From: Nitrososphaeraceae archaeon
GTDB taxonomy: Archaea; Thermoproteota; Nitrososphaeria; Nitrososphaerales; Nitrososphaeraceae
Reading direction: 5' to 3'
Length of the DNA stretch: 32,611 bases
Assembly (NCBI GenBank): GCA_025449515.1
Contig: JANWJI010000052.1
Span: 1-32,611 of the forward strand
Part shown: positions 9,157-16,829 of the stretch, in pieces
How the letters are laid out: each line of letters opens with the position of its first letter
Position numbering within the stretch: the first letter of the stretch is position 1
Notes under the pieces: model-generated
The model's input: the letters and a program-made list of their open reading frames with translations, nothing else
Told to the model about the DNA's origin: nothing
The model's database searches: none
Program-made: the position numbers and the translations under genes

Positions 9157-9270
9157 ATGTGTTGTAATGATGCATTTGGATTAGATCGTACATGTCAATT
9201 TTGTATCGATTTAGGAATTCTCGATACGTCTATATATCGTAATTTGGCTAATTGTAAGGGGATGAGGTAA
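9157..9270 (+). CDS. Possible 37-aa Cys-rich peptide
   Basis: The frame starts MCCNDAFGLD and contains CQFC and a later NCKG, giving five cysteines in 37 residues. A T-rich TATA-like element around 9130-9136 lies about 25 bases upstream. It follows the 53-aa zinc-ribbon gene by 14 bases. It could be a tiny metal-binding peptide, or a chance frame. Confidence 0.28.
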   Translation: MCCNDAFGLDRTCQFCIDLGILDTSIYRNLANCKGMR

Positions 9271-9497
9271 TATTCGCTGCTCCAATCTGAGTTTAAAACT
9301 ATGAAGACCTCGCGACGAACCGACCTATTATAGTACACAATTAAATTATCGGCAAGAATCTTTACGTACTATTTGTTTTCCTTTAGGAAATATCGACCAG
9401 TTAATTTCTCCTCCTTTAATCCTGAACATCTTAAACATAGAGGACCAAATCAAAGTCTCAAACATATTTTAATATAAAGTCCATCATAATCTAGTGT

Positions 9498-10379
9498 ATG
9501 CAAATCGTTTATGATTATCCCTTGTACAGGCCCCCGTCTGAAGCTAACTCTGTGATATTTCAAGTTACAATTGGTTGTTCGTATAACAAGTGTTCATTCT
9601 GCAATATGTATAGAACGAAGCAATATGCGGAACGACCGTTGGATGAATCAAAAACGGAAATAGATCTTATTGCCGCCGAGCAGCCATGGACTCGGCGCAT
9701 TTTTTTAGCAGACGGAGATGCCCTCAACCTTCAAACCAACATCTTACAACAAATCTTGGAATATTTATATTTGAAATTCAAAAACCTTGAACGGGTTTCA
9801 TGTTATGCAATGCCTAAGAATCTATTACAGAAAAAGGATACCGACTTGCAATTGCTTAGAGAAGCAGGCTTGACTATGCTCTATGTTGGTATTGAAAGTG
9901 GCAATGACGTTGTCTTGAGGAAGATAACTAAAGGTGCCACTCAAAATGGCATAGTTCAAAGTTGTAAGAAAGCAAAGAAGCATGGATTCACTCTGTCGTG
10001 CATGATAATTTTAGGAATTGGTGGTAAGACATATTCTCGTCAACACATAATCGATACAGCAAGAATGGTGAGCAAGATTTCCCCTGATTACTTGGCTGCG
10101 TTGACTTTACATTTAGAAGCTGGCGTTTACGATGAGTTCATGAACAAGTATTCTGATACATTCGACCCATTAGACGATTTGGATATATTGGAGGAATTGG
10201 ACTCTCTTATTAGAGAACTGGCCCCGATAAATCCGGTATTGTTCCGAGCTAATCACGCATCAAACATCTATTCCATTGGTGGCACTATTCCTCAAGATAG
10301 AGATGGATTGTTAGCTCTAGTTGATGAATTGAAACATCATCCAGAAATGCTAAGAGACAAGAGTATAAGACGATTTTGA
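9498..10379 (+). CDS. Radical SAM protein of the COG1032-like type
   Basis: This predicted 4Fe-4S enzyme cleaves S-adenosylmethionine to a 5'-deoxyadenosyl radical. The cluster-binding cysteines are C27, C32 and C35 in GCSYNKCSFCNMY, a CX4CX2C spacing instead of the usual CX3CX2C. I recall this spacing from a subgroup of COG1032-like proteins. FLADGDAL near 70-77 and YVGIESG near 132-138 follow the order of core strands in the radical SAM barrel. No B12-binding or other accessory domain is present. At 293 aa it is complete. A TATA-like TTTAATATA at 9468-9476 is centred 26 bases before the ATG, so the mRNA is probably leaderless. It stands alone; the substrate is unknown. Confidence 0.85.
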   Translation: MQIVYDYPLYRPPSEANSVIFQVTIGCSYNKCSFCNMYRTKQYAERPLDESKTEIDLIAAEQPWTRRIFLADGDALNLQTNILQQILEYLYLKFKNLERVSCYAMPKNLLQKKDTDLQLLREAGLTMLYVGIESGNDVVLRKITKGATQNGIVQSCKKAKKHGFTLSCMIILGIGGKTYSRQHIIDTARMVSKISPDYLAALTLHLEAGVYDEFMNKYSDTFDPLDDLDILEELDSLIRELAPINPVLFRANHASNIYSIGGTIPQDRDGLLALVDELKHHPEMLRDKSIRRF

Positions 10380-10680
10380 TGTCGCAAAACGCCGGAGTTT
10401 CGCCCCTTAGTATTCATTTGTAAGGTCTGTACTAGTAGCAACACGAATATAACTCCGATATGGATTTGTCAGCAAGTATTCTCGAGTCATTCTCGGGGTA
10501 TTAATATAATAGATTGAGCACACGTCATAACCTAAACTATCGCTTTATTGTAGACACACAAATCTGCTATTAAACAATTCTTCACAAATACATCTGCAAT
10601 AACATATTAAATTGCTATATATTTGATTAATTAACGGTGTAGAGAAAAAGAAATTTAGGCGACAGATTCGGTTTTACACT
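10380..10680. other. Spacer between radical SAM gene and amoY candidate (convergent)
   Basis: No gene was found. Near 10641-10652 the minus strand is T-rich (TTTCTTTTTCTC), a likely poly-T terminator for the minus-strand gene that ends at 10681. The rest shows nothing of note. Confidence 0.45.
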
Positions 10681-10965
10681 TCACCAATGGTGCTTCTCGT
10701 CTGGGATTAAACCAATCTGTTCACGTTCAAAGTACCTTTCGAGTTCCTGAGTCCATTTTTCCTTTGCAGCACCACCACCAAGACCCTTTCTCCTTAACCA
10801 AAATGCAATAACGCTCAGCAAAAATACTGCGAACAGCATTACTCCGAAGATGTAGACCATTACATCATAGAATAGTGGGTCATAAGCAGGTCCAATCTGC
10901 TTCATCAAGTTTTCGAATCCATAACTTACCATTGCCACAATGCCTAGGATAGCGCTCATTATCAT
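10681..10965 (-). CDS. amoY: Two-helix membrane protein, candidate ammonia monooxygenase subunit AmoY
   Basis: This small membrane protein (94 aa from the chosen start) has TM1 at about residues 3-18 (MSAILGIVAMVSYGF), a short loop, and TM2 at about 37-58 (IFGVMLFAVFLLSVIAFWL). A Gly-rich turn and a charged amphipathic tail ending in HHW follow. Two accessory AMO subunits, AmoY and AmoZ, have been reported from archaeal AMO complexes. The size, topology and position beside a second small membrane protein and rpsO fit this pair. Which is Y and which is Z is from memory and could be swapped. The ATG at 10965 is preferred over the upstream TTG at 10974 because TATATATA at 10986-10994 lies about 26 bases before it. 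The other subunits in this window are about 4-6 kb away. Confidence 0.62.
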   Translation of the reverse strand: MIMSAILGIVAMVSYGFENLMKQIGPAYDPLFYDVMVYIFGVMLFAVFLLSVIAFWLRRKGLGGGAAKEKWTQELERYFEREQIGLIPDEKHHW

Positions 10966-10985
10966 ATAGAGCAAATAAGATCTTC

Positions 10986-10994
10986 GATATATAC
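10986..10994 (-). promoter_or_regulatory. TATA box of the amoY candidate
   Basis: On the minus strand the element reads GTATATATC, centred about 25 bases before the ATG at 10965. This predicts a leaderless mRNA and decides the start. Confidence 0.55.
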
Positions 10995-11065
10995 ATTTTG
11001 GTTAAATTCAAGGTTGCCAAGGCGGCCACAATACATGCTATTAGAAACTGTCTTGAATCAAGCAT

Positions 11066-11331
11066 TTAGCATCACTTGTGAACCAGGTAATTCGTCCGTA
11101 ACAATAAGCTAATAATCTTATGGAAGCATATCCCAAATATCTTTAGATCTACTTGTGTAGTCCAATAAGCTATTGATTATTTTGCGCCTTTGTTGAAATC
11201 TAAAACTGTGGGTGTCTGGGATGCAAGCGATGATATGACTGTTCCCGATGCAGGTCTACAGTATAAATCCTCGTGTATAAAGTTCTCCAAAAATAAGTAT
11301 AATCATAATATATAAAAAAAGATTACTTCGG
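11066..11331. other. Spacer between amoY and amoZ candidates
   Basis: No gene was seen. A minus-strand T-run (TCTTTTTTTATATATT) at 11306-11321 directly follows the stop of the 11332-11649 gene and looks like its archaeal poly-T terminator. The two minus-strand genes therefore appear to be separate transcripts. Confidence 0.45.
11306..11321 (-). terminator. Poly-T terminator after amoZ candidate
   Basis: A run of seven T on the minus strand lies 11 bases past the stop codon, with more AT-only sequence behind. T-runs without a hairpin are the usual archaeal terminator. Confidence 0.5.
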
Positions 11332-11649
11332 TTATCGTGCCACTTCTTTCTTCTTGCTCCTACCCATAATGAAGAATGCTGCTGCTACTCCGCCAAATAT
11401 CACTGCGAGAATAATGATGAAAAGTACAGTCTCGTTGATGTTAGTTCCAAGCATAGGTGTACCTGATCCGTAAGCTCCAGCACTTTTAGCATTGCTTATT
11501 TTTTCTCGCGCCAATTTTAACTGCTCCTCGATATTACCTCCTGTTACTCCACCGTATTGAGCTTTAGCTATCTCAATTGATGGTAAAGCAAACACAGAAA
11601 TAGCCAGCGCTGCCGCAACCGCAACAGCCGCTATAGTAGGCTTGTTCAT
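11332..11649 (-). CDS. amoZ: Exported single-helix protein, candidate ammonia monooxygenase subunit AmoZ
   Basis: Counting from the ATG at 11649 the protein has 105 aa. It has a classical signal peptide (residues 1-30, cleavage likely after IEIAKA), an extracytoplasmic segment with a helix (NIEEQLKLAREKISNAK) and a C-terminal membrane helix (ETVLFIIILAVIFGGVAAAFF), then a basic stop-transfer tail. This topology and the pairing with the neighbouring two-helix protein beside rpsO fit the newly described archaeal AMO subunits. The Y/Z assignment is from memory. The longer frame from 11673 is rejected, because a TATA box at 11674-11681 would put transcription start at about 11650. That makes this ATG leaderless. 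It is divergent from rpsO, with a 101-base shared promoter region. Confidence 0.65.
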   Translation of the reverse strand: MNKPTIAAVAVAAALAISVFALPSIEIAKAQYGGVTGGNIEEQLKLAREKISNAKSAGAYGSGTPMLGTNINETVLFIIILAVIFGGVAAAFFIMGRSKKKEVAR

Positions 11650-11673
11650 ATAACATATTACGACATGAGTCAA

Positions 11674-11681
11674 TTATTTAA
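11674..11681 (-). promoter_or_regulatory. TATA box of the amoZ candidate
   Basis: The minus strand reads TTAAATAA, centred about 28 bases before the ATG at 11649. It overlaps the upstream ATG of the longer frame, which excludes that start. Confidence 0.55.
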
Positions 11682-11720
11682 CTTTTGTCTACGTGGATAG
11701 ACAGATAAACTTAAGTAACG

Positions 11721-11728
11721 TTTAAGAG
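11721..11728 (+). promoter_or_regulatory. TATA box of the rpsO operon
   Basis: TTTAAGAG is centred about 26 bases before the ATG at 11751, which predicts a leaderless operon transcript. Confidence 0.45.
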
Positions 11729-11750
11729 AAACGGTTGGCCCTGAACAATC

Positions 11751-12200
11751 ATGTCAAGAATGCATGCACATACTCATGGAAAGTCTCATAGTGTTCGCCC
11801 AGTTTCTATAAATGTCCCTAATTGGCTGACGCAAGATTATACTCAGGTATCGTCTCTAATTCTTCAATTATCAAAAGAAGGACTGGTGCCAAGTGAAATT
11901 GGTGTACGTTTGCGTGACCATCACGGTATACCCTTGGCAAAACCAATCATAGGCAAGTCAGTAACAAAGGTGCTGAGTGAGAGTGGTATATCTCGTGAAA
12001 TGCCTGAAGATTTAGATCAGCTAGTGAAGAAAGCCTTGGGCCTTCAGAGACACTTGAGGTCTCATAATACCGATCATAGAAATGTTCGCTCGCTGGAATT
12101 AATAGAGTCCAAAATCCATAGGCTTTCAAGATACTACAAGGAAAAAGGAAAGCTTCAAAAAAATTGGAAGTATGCGACTGTTATAGCACAGCTAGAATAA
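11751..12200 (+). CDS. rpsO: 30S ribosomal protein S15 (archaeal S15P/S13e)
   Basis: This is a small-subunit ribosomal protein that binds 16S rRNA at the central domain. The 149-aa length is that of the archaeal/eukaryotic form. The N-terminal extension (HAHTHGKSHSVRP, then VPNWL) precedes the S15 core. The core has the signature LRSHNTDHRNVRSLELIESK at about 102-121 and RLSRYYKEKGKLQKNWKY near the C-terminus. It is the first gene of an operon with a DHH protein (12210), pcc1 and serS; the gap to the next gene is 9 bases. The pairing of S15 with a GAN/Cdc45-type DHH gene is also known in Thermococcales. The start is fixed by the TATA box 26 bases upstream and by the extension typical of the family. 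Confidence 0.96.
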   Translation: MSRMHAHTHGKSHSVRPVSINVPNWLTQDYTQVSSLILQLSKEGLVPSEIGVRLRDHHGIPLAKPIIGKSVTKVLSESGISREMPEDLDQLVKKALGLQRHLRSHNTDHRNVRSLELIESKIHRLSRYYKEKGKLQKNWKYATVIAQLE

Positions 12201-12209
12201 TAAGTTGGC

Positions 12210-13640
12210 ATGGGTAGAAAGGAACTCTATGAAAGGTTAGGACAATTTAACGAAAGAATAGAGTCTGCCGTTGAAAATGAGAAAAGCATCGCAATAGTTA
12301 CCTCTGCGAACCCTGATGGATTATGTTCGGGTGGTATAGCTGCGACATGCATATTCAGGCTTGGAGGCAGGTGCTCTATTCGTACAGTTCTCGAGTTGAC
12401 CCCAGAAATGATAACTGATCTCAAATCGTCAGGATACGATCTATTCATATTCATGGATCTTGGCACTACTACGGTCAATAAACTGCGCCATTCATTAGGT
12501 GCTAGGTGGCTTCTTATTGATCATCAAATTATCACAGAAGAGGCTGAAGAAAAATTGTCTGCAGATCACGTTATTAATTTGACGGGGTGCGGAATTGATG
12601 GCGAAAAAGAAATCTCATCGGGAGGGCTAGCGTACCTTCTTGCCCTAGAAGCGAGTAATAAGAATAAGGATCTTTCTACGCTTGCAGTCGTATCAGCGTT
12701 AGCAGAAAAACAAGATATAGGTGAAAAAAGGTCGCTTATAGGGATCAATTCTGAAATTGTCAATACAGCTCAATCAATCGGCGCTCTATCAGTTAAGTCC
12801 GGCTTGCTGATTACTGGGGAGACTATGCCAATTCATGAAGCGATAGCTTCCAATTTGTCCCCTTGTATAGACGGCTTAACTTGGAATTATGAAAATTCAT
12901 ACTCGCTGACAAAAAATTCTGGACTTCAAATGAAGAATAAGAATGGACAGTGGCGTATACTTGCGGAACTCGATCAAGAGGAAAGAGGAATCCTAGCTGA
13001 GGCAATTATAAAATTTATGGTCACATCTCCCAACACAGGACTCCCCCAACCAGAAGATCTAACCGGATCAATTTATAGCCTTAGAGAGGATCCGGAGACC
13101 TCTATTAGAGATGCCAGACAATTCGTAGAATTACTAAGAGCCTGCGGATCTGCAAACAAGGGTGGAATAGGTGTAGGGATTTGTATGGGTGACAGGAGGG
13201 CTATATTAGATGAAGGAGAGAGAATATTTTTGGCCTATAAGGAGACTCTAAAGGAGAACATATCCAGAATTTTTTCAGAAAGATGGCGCTTTAACGACTA
13301 TGGAAATTGTGTATATGTTTTTGGAGAGGGAGCTGTACATGAAACCATGATTGATTCAGTTTGTTCGTTTCTGGCCGGGTGTCTATCATTAAATAATAAG
13401 GTTCTGTTAGTAAGAACGATAACTAAAGACAACTCGCATTACAAATTTTGTATGACAAGAGGATTTAGATCCAAGTTTCCGCCTATTCTTGGAGATCTGG
13501 TGAAAAGCTCTTCTGAACAGATAGGAGGTGCTGCATGGGGCCGACTAAATTCAGCTATCTGCGAGATTCCATTAATGAGCTTAGATGATTTCATGATATC
13601 CATTAGAACAAAGATTAGGGACGCAGAATTTGAAGATTAA
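12210..13640 (+). CDS. DHH-family RecJ/GAN/Cdc45-like protein with altered catalytic motifs
   Basis: This protein belongs to the RecJ-like DHH phosphoesterases, which in archaea include GAN (a GINS-associated nuclease) and Cdc45-like subunits of the MCM helicase complex. Motif I, normally DxD, reads NPDG at 34-37. Motif II keeps D83 (FMDLG). The DHH motif reads DHQ at 104-106. Motif IV has Glu for Asp (LAEKQDIG, E166). The C-terminal DHHA1-like Gly motif reads GGAAWGRLNSAI. Several metal ligands are thus changed, so nuclease activity is doubtful and a structural Cdc45-like role in the CMG helicase is likely. Its place in an rpsO operon supports the GAN/Cdc45 lineage. At 476 aa it is full length. 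It begins 9 bases after rpsO and overlaps pcc1 by 11 bases. Confidence 0.8.
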   Translation: MGRKELYERLGQFNERIESAVENEKSIAIVTSANPDGLCSGGIAATCIFRLGGRCSIRTVLELTPEMITDLKSSGYDLFIFMDLGTTTVNKLRHSLGARWLLIDHQIITEEAEEKLSADHVINLTGCGIDGEKEISSGGLAYLLALEASNKNKDLSTLAVVSALAEKQDIGEKRSLIGINSEIVNTAQSIGALSVKSGLLITGETMPIHEAIASNLSPCIDGLTWNYENSYSLTKNSGLQMKNKNGQWRILAELDQEERGILAEAIIKFMVTSPNTGLPQPEDLTGSIYSLREDPETSIRDARQFVELLRACGSANKGGIGVGICMGDRRAILDEGERIFLAYKETLKENISRIFSERWRFNDYGNCVYVFGEGAVHETMIDSVCSFLAGCLSLNNKVLLVRTITKDNSHYKFCMTRGFRSKFPPILGDLVKSSSEQIGGAAWGRLNSAICEIPLMSLDDFMISIRTKIRDAEFED

Positions 13641-13884
13641 TGTTGAATCTCACGTACATTTGGAACTAAAATTCGAAACAAAATCAGAATTGTTTGCAGT
13701 TATGAATTCGTTAATTCCAGATAACATCGACTGTCCTGACGGATTGGTAGTAGAGATGTATGACAAGCATAACTGCCTAGTATTTGACATCTCGTGCAAG
13801 AGAGAAATTTTTGTCATTATGAGTACAGTCGACGAAATTCTGAGGCACATTGTAATGGCAAAACAGGTAATTTCCAATGCTTGA
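13630..13884 (+). CDS. pcc1: KEOPS complex subunit Pcc1
   Basis: Pcc1 is the small dimerising subunit of KEOPS, which makes the t6A modification at position 37 of ANN-decoding tRNAs. The 84-aa length is normal. The fold is visible as a beta strand (HLELKFETKSELFAVMNSL), then the conserved IPDNIDCPDGL turn, two strands (VVEMYDKHNCLVFDISCK) and a long C-terminal helix (STVDEILRHIVMAKQVI). The start is a TTG at 13630 inside the end of the DHH gene; no ATG is available nearby, so translation is probably coupled. The gene overlaps the start of serS by 8 bases. KEOPS beside a seryl-tRNA synthetase gives the operon a tRNA theme. Confidence 0.88.
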   Translation: MKINVESHVHLELKFETKSELFAVMNSLIPDNIDCPDGLVVEMYDKHNCLVFDISCKREIFVIMSTVDEILRHIVMAKQVISNA

Positions 13885-15145
13885 TGTTAATCTCCTAAAG
13901 AATCCAAGTTTATTAAAAGGCATGCTCGTAAGGAGAAATTTGCAATTTCCACTGGAAGAATTATTACAATTGGATTCAAGAAGGAGAGACCTGAACATCA
14001 AGGTTGATGAAATTAGACATAGGAAAAATGTCCTAGCCAATCTGATCTCGACGAAAAGGAAGGTGGATAGCGATGCTCTAGAAGAGATAAAATTGATGAA
14101 TGAAATTAGTAACAATCTATCTAATCTGCAGGCTGAAAAATATGAACTTGACGTAAAATTTAAACGATTAATGATGATGTTACCTAATCTATTATTAGTA
14201 TCTGTGCCTTCTGGGAACACTGAATCGGACAACGTATTCGTAAGATCTAGCGGAACTACAAGGACTCTAAATTTTCAACCTAAAGACCACATCGATTTAA
14301 GCACTTCCCTTGACTTGGTCGATTTCGAAAGAGCGGCCAAAATTGCTGGCTCTAGGTTTTACTTCTTGAAGAATGATCTTGTACTATTGAACCAAGCATT
14401 GATACGAATGGCCTTAGATTTCTTGTCAGACAAATCCTACATACTATTGCAACCTCCTTATATGATTCGAAAAGAAGCTATGGAAGGTGCAGTGATGCTA
14501 GGAGATTTCGAGCAGGTCATCTATAAGATTGAAGAGGAAGATCTTTTTATGATAGGGACATCTGAACACGCGATGGCCTCAATGCATATGAACGAGATCC
14601 TAGAAGGCAGCAAGCTTCCGATAAAATATGGGGCCATTAGCCCTTGCTTCAGAAAGGAAGCCGGAGCTCATGGCAAAGATATGAAAGGAATATTCAGGGT
14701 TCATCAATTTGAAAAGGTCGAGCAATTTGTTTACTCTCGCCCAGAAGAGTCTGAAAAACAACATGATATTATGTTAGCAGTCACCGAGGATTTCTACGAG
14801 CACTTGGGAATTCCAACACGCACGATGTTACTCTGTTCTGGAGATTTAGGTAAGACTTCAGCTAAAACATTTGACCTCGAAGCATGGATGCCAGGCCAAA
14901 ACGCCTATCGTGAAATAGTCTCATGTTCGAATTGTATAGATTACCAAGCTAGAGGATTACATATACGATTCAGAGACAAGCCTAATGAAGAGACAAGACT
15001 AGTCCACACACTGAATAGCACACTAGTCGCTACAGAGCGTTGTATGGTGGCTATACTCGAGAACTATCAAACTAATAGAGGCACAGTTGAAGTCCCTGGT
15101 GCCCTTTGGAAATATATGAACGATCGTAAAGAAATTGAGCTGTAA
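13877..15145 (+). CDS. serS: Seryl-tRNA synthetase
   Basis: This class II synthetase charges tRNA-Ser with serine (ATP + Ser to seryl-adenylate, then transfer). The N-terminal coiled-coil arm that grips the long variable arm of tRNA-Ser spans about residues 30-100. Motif 2 is CFRKEAGAHGKDMKGIFRVH near 257-276, with the class II arginine. Motif 3 (ATERCMVAILENYQ) lies at about 387-400 and follows LVHTLNSTL. It is the common type of SerRS, not the aberrant methanogen type. At 422 aa it is complete. The ATG overlaps the pcc1 stop, so it is translated as the last gene of the rpsO operon. It converges with amoB; the spacer of 111 bases holds no clear hairpin. Confidence 0.96.
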   Translation: MLDVNLLKNPSLLKGMLVRRNLQFPLEELLQLDSRRRDLNIKVDEIRHRKNVLANLISTKRKVDSDALEEIKLMNEISNNLSNLQAEKYELDVKFKRLMMMLPNLLLVSVPSGNTESDNVFVRSSGTTRTLNFQPKDHIDLSTSLDLVDFERAAKIAGSRFYFLKNDLVLLNQALIRMALDFLSDKSYILLQPPYMIRKEAMEGAVMLGDFEQVIYKIEEEDLFMIGTSEHAMASMHMNEILEGSKLPIKYGAISPCFRKEAGAHGKDMKGIFRVHQFEKVEQFVYSRPEESEKQHDIMLAVTEDFYEHLGIPTRTMLLCSGDLGKTSAKTFDLEAWMPGQNAYREIVSCSNCIDYQARGLHIRFRDKPNEETRLVHTLNSTLVATERCMVAILENYQTNRGTVEVPGALWKYMNDRKEIEL

Positions 15146-15256
15146 TTTCTAGGACGTACCGGAATACGACGAATCATGTTAGAGTTCTGGGATTCACGTA
15201 TCCGTAAGCTGACTGTGATAAGAAAGTGAAAATAAAAAGTTAGGAAAGTGCGGTTG

Positions 15257-15814
15257 TTAGATAACTTGCCAGGGCCGAGTAGCGAAGGTTACACCTAATC
15301 CAGCGCCAATAACAATCACTTGGTAGGCCACATTGCCCCATGGAACAGGCTTGAGTATTGCAGGACCCGATACTTGAACTGTTTGACCCGGACCGAGGCC
15401 TGGCCCAATGTGTTCAATATTCAGTTGAGTGTGAACGTGGTAAGTGCCAGGTTCCAATGCCTTTACTGTTATTGAGTACGGAATGCTTGCTCCCGCGGGA
15501 ATATCAAATATGTTGCCTGGAGGATCTCTAGACAGAAATTCCCATCTATTCCCTGCATTTGTCGACTCACTAAATAGGGACAGCCATGCTCTCAGAGGCC
15601 GATTAACCAAACTCTGAAGCGTTCCAGTAACGGTTAGTGTATCACCTGTATGCATAGTCTGAGTTGAAAATGATTCGTCACTTATTCTAACAAATCTGCT
15701 CTGTAGCTGAGCCTGTACTCCGTGGCCATGTGCTGCTGGTAAGAATGCCAGTATTGTAGACAACACCGTTACCGCAACGAGAGACGTCACTATATACGTC
15801 TTACACTTGATCAT
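15257..15814 (-). CDS. amoB: Archaeal ammonia monooxygenase subunit B
   Basis: AmoB is the mostly extracytoplasmic subunit of the copper membrane monooxygenase that oxidises ammonia to hydroxylamine. From the ATG at 15814 it has 185 aa, the short archaeal form. It has a signal peptide (residues 1-28, ending LPAA). The mature protein starts near HGHG (H29, H31), and an HVH pair follows at 126-128 in GTYHVHTQ. These equal the copper ligands of the PmoB/AmoB site (N-terminal His plus HxH). One C-terminal membrane helix spans about 161-178. The large second cupredoxin domain of bacterial AmoB is absent, as usual in archaea. A GTG at 15844 would extend it by 10 aa but lies upstream of the expected transcription start. 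It is divergent from amoX. Confidence 0.97.
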   Translation of the reverse strand: MIKCKTYIVTSLVAVTVLSTILAFLPAAHGHGVQAQLQSRFVRISDESFSTQTMHTGDTLTVTGTLQSLVNRPLRAWLSLFSESTNAGNRWEFLSRDPPGNIFDIPAGASIPYSITVKALEPGTYHVHTQLNIEHIGPGLGPGQTVQVSGPAILKPVPWGNVAYQVIVIGAGLGVTFATRPWQVI

Positions 15815-15848
15815 GCCTTTGTATCTAGCGATACCAGAAGACACAAAG

Positions 15849-15858
15849 ATATATATTT
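15849..15858 (-). promoter_or_regulatory. TATA box of amoB
   Basis: On the minus strand the site reads AAAATATATAT, centred about 39 bases before the ATG at 15814. Transcription should start at about 15827, giving a 13-base leader and ruling out the GTG at 15844 as start. Confidence 0.6.
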
Positions 15859-16312
15859 TGCTATCGGATCTGGCGTCATTTTACGATTGATTGGTTGTAA
15901 AGCATTACTTTATCGGAAAAGAATCGGAACGAGTTGCCTAAAAATTACCTATAACCTAGTAATTTTATTGCACTCAAATTTGAAAAACTAATTTAGAGCA
16001 TTCTGTCTTTTTGGGCAAATGACTCAAGGTCGTATTAACTTATGCACATTCTAAATTATAGGTTCATAATATGATGTTTCAATTAGGCCGAATAAAGCCT
16101 AATGATGTCAATCACACTCGATTTATTTCTAAGATTAACTAGGTCCAAGCTGGAATTCAAAATTGCCATTCCCAATATCATTTAGACATAATATTAGAAG
16201 GAATTGCAAAAGAGATATCGAATATATAACGGTAGTTACTATCTTTGCAGACATTGCGGAGAATGTATTGAAGCGAAGAGGTCCCCTCTTCATTATGACG
16301 TAACTGAATAGC
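15859..16312. other. Divergent amoB-amoX intergenic region
   Basis: About 500 bases separate amoB and amoX, which are read outward. Besides the two TATA boxes, it holds a perfect 7-bp hairpin (ATTAGGC, 8-base loop, GCCTAAT) at 16082-16103, roughly midway. No open frame looks real. It may hold regulator sites for AMO genes, but none can be named. Confidence 0.45.
16082..16103. repeat. 7-bp inverted repeat in the amoB-amoX promoter region
   Basis: ATTAGGC and GCCTAAT flank an 8-base loop, with no T-run behind. The dyad would suit a dimeric regulator or a small RNA hairpin; the role is unknown. Confidence 0.4.
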
Positions 16313-16316
16313 AATA

Positions 16317-16324
16317 TTTAAAAA
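16317..16324 (+). promoter_or_regulatory. TATA box of amoX
   Basis: TTTAAAAA is centred about 28 bases before the ATG at 16349, predicting a near-leaderless mRNA. Confidence 0.6.
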
Positions 16325-16348
16325 GGCATTGTCTTAATAATACATTAA

Positions 16349-16636
16349 ATGACATTACCGAAGGGATGGGGCACAGGTGGAAGGAGAGGCGAAAATAGAG
16401 ACGATATCGAGAAGATGATAGGCAAGAGGGTCGAAAATATGACTCCTATTTTCGTCCTAGGGTTTGCGCTTTGTTGGGTTGCTACTGCTGGAGGTGTATA
16501 TGTGGGTGTTACCATATATCCATGGGCATATCCATTGCCTAGCGGCTTGTATGCATTGTCTGTTTTAACTGTGATCGAATCACTGGGATTCCTCTTCATA
16601 ATGAAGATTTCTCACGAAAAGCTTGGTTATGCATAG
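16349..16636 (+). CDS. amoX: AmoX, archaeal ammonia monooxygenase-associated subunit
   Basis: AmoX is a small membrane protein found with AMO in ammonia-oxidising archaea and detected as a structural part of the complex. The 95-aa product has a charged N-terminus (WGTGGRRGENRDDIEKMIGK) and two membrane helices at about 31-53 (TPIFVLGFALCWVATAGGVYV) and 61-84. A short cytoplasmic end, ISHEKLGYA, follows. Size and topology match the family. It lies 193 bases upstream of amoA in the same direction. A T-rich terminator and a separate amoA TATA box lie between them, so the two genes are probably not one obligate transcript. The start is fixed by the TATA spacing. Confidence 0.94.
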   Translation: MTLPKGWGTGGRRGENRDDIEKMIGKRVENMTPIFVLGFALCWVATAGGVYVGVTIYPWAYPLPSGLYALSVLTVIESLGFLFIMKISHEKLGYA

Positions 16637-16703
16637 TAGGATTCTACAATTCATGATTCAGCGGGCAGCATAAATACCATCATTTCCGTACGAGATTTCT
16701 CAC

Positions 16704-16722
16704 TTCTTTTTCTAATTTTTTC
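16704..16722 (+). terminator. T-rich terminator after amoX
   Basis: Two close T-tracts (CTTTTTC- and ATTTTTTC-like) lie about 70-85 bases past the amoX stop and before the amoA promoter. Confidence 0.5.
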
Positions 16723-16798
16723 AGCTTTCTGGAATGTCATTTATGCAGTAGTGAAATCTCCATTTCATAAGTGACTGACGGTTGGATTGCTCATAAAT

Positions 16799-16807
16799 TT
16801 TATATAT
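16799..16807 (+). promoter_or_regulatory. TATA box of amoA
   Basis: TTTATATAT is centred about 26-27 bases before the ATG at 16830. This gives a leaderless mRNA from amoA's own promoter. Confidence 0.65.
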
Positions 16808-16829
16808 TACCTATCAGAATACGTTACCA

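Noticed and set aside
10880..11065. 61-aa minus-strand frame with a hydrophobic N-terminus overlapping the amoY candidate
   Set aside because: It overlaps amoY and its promoter in another frame, and its C-terminal part is a frame-shifted reading of amoY.
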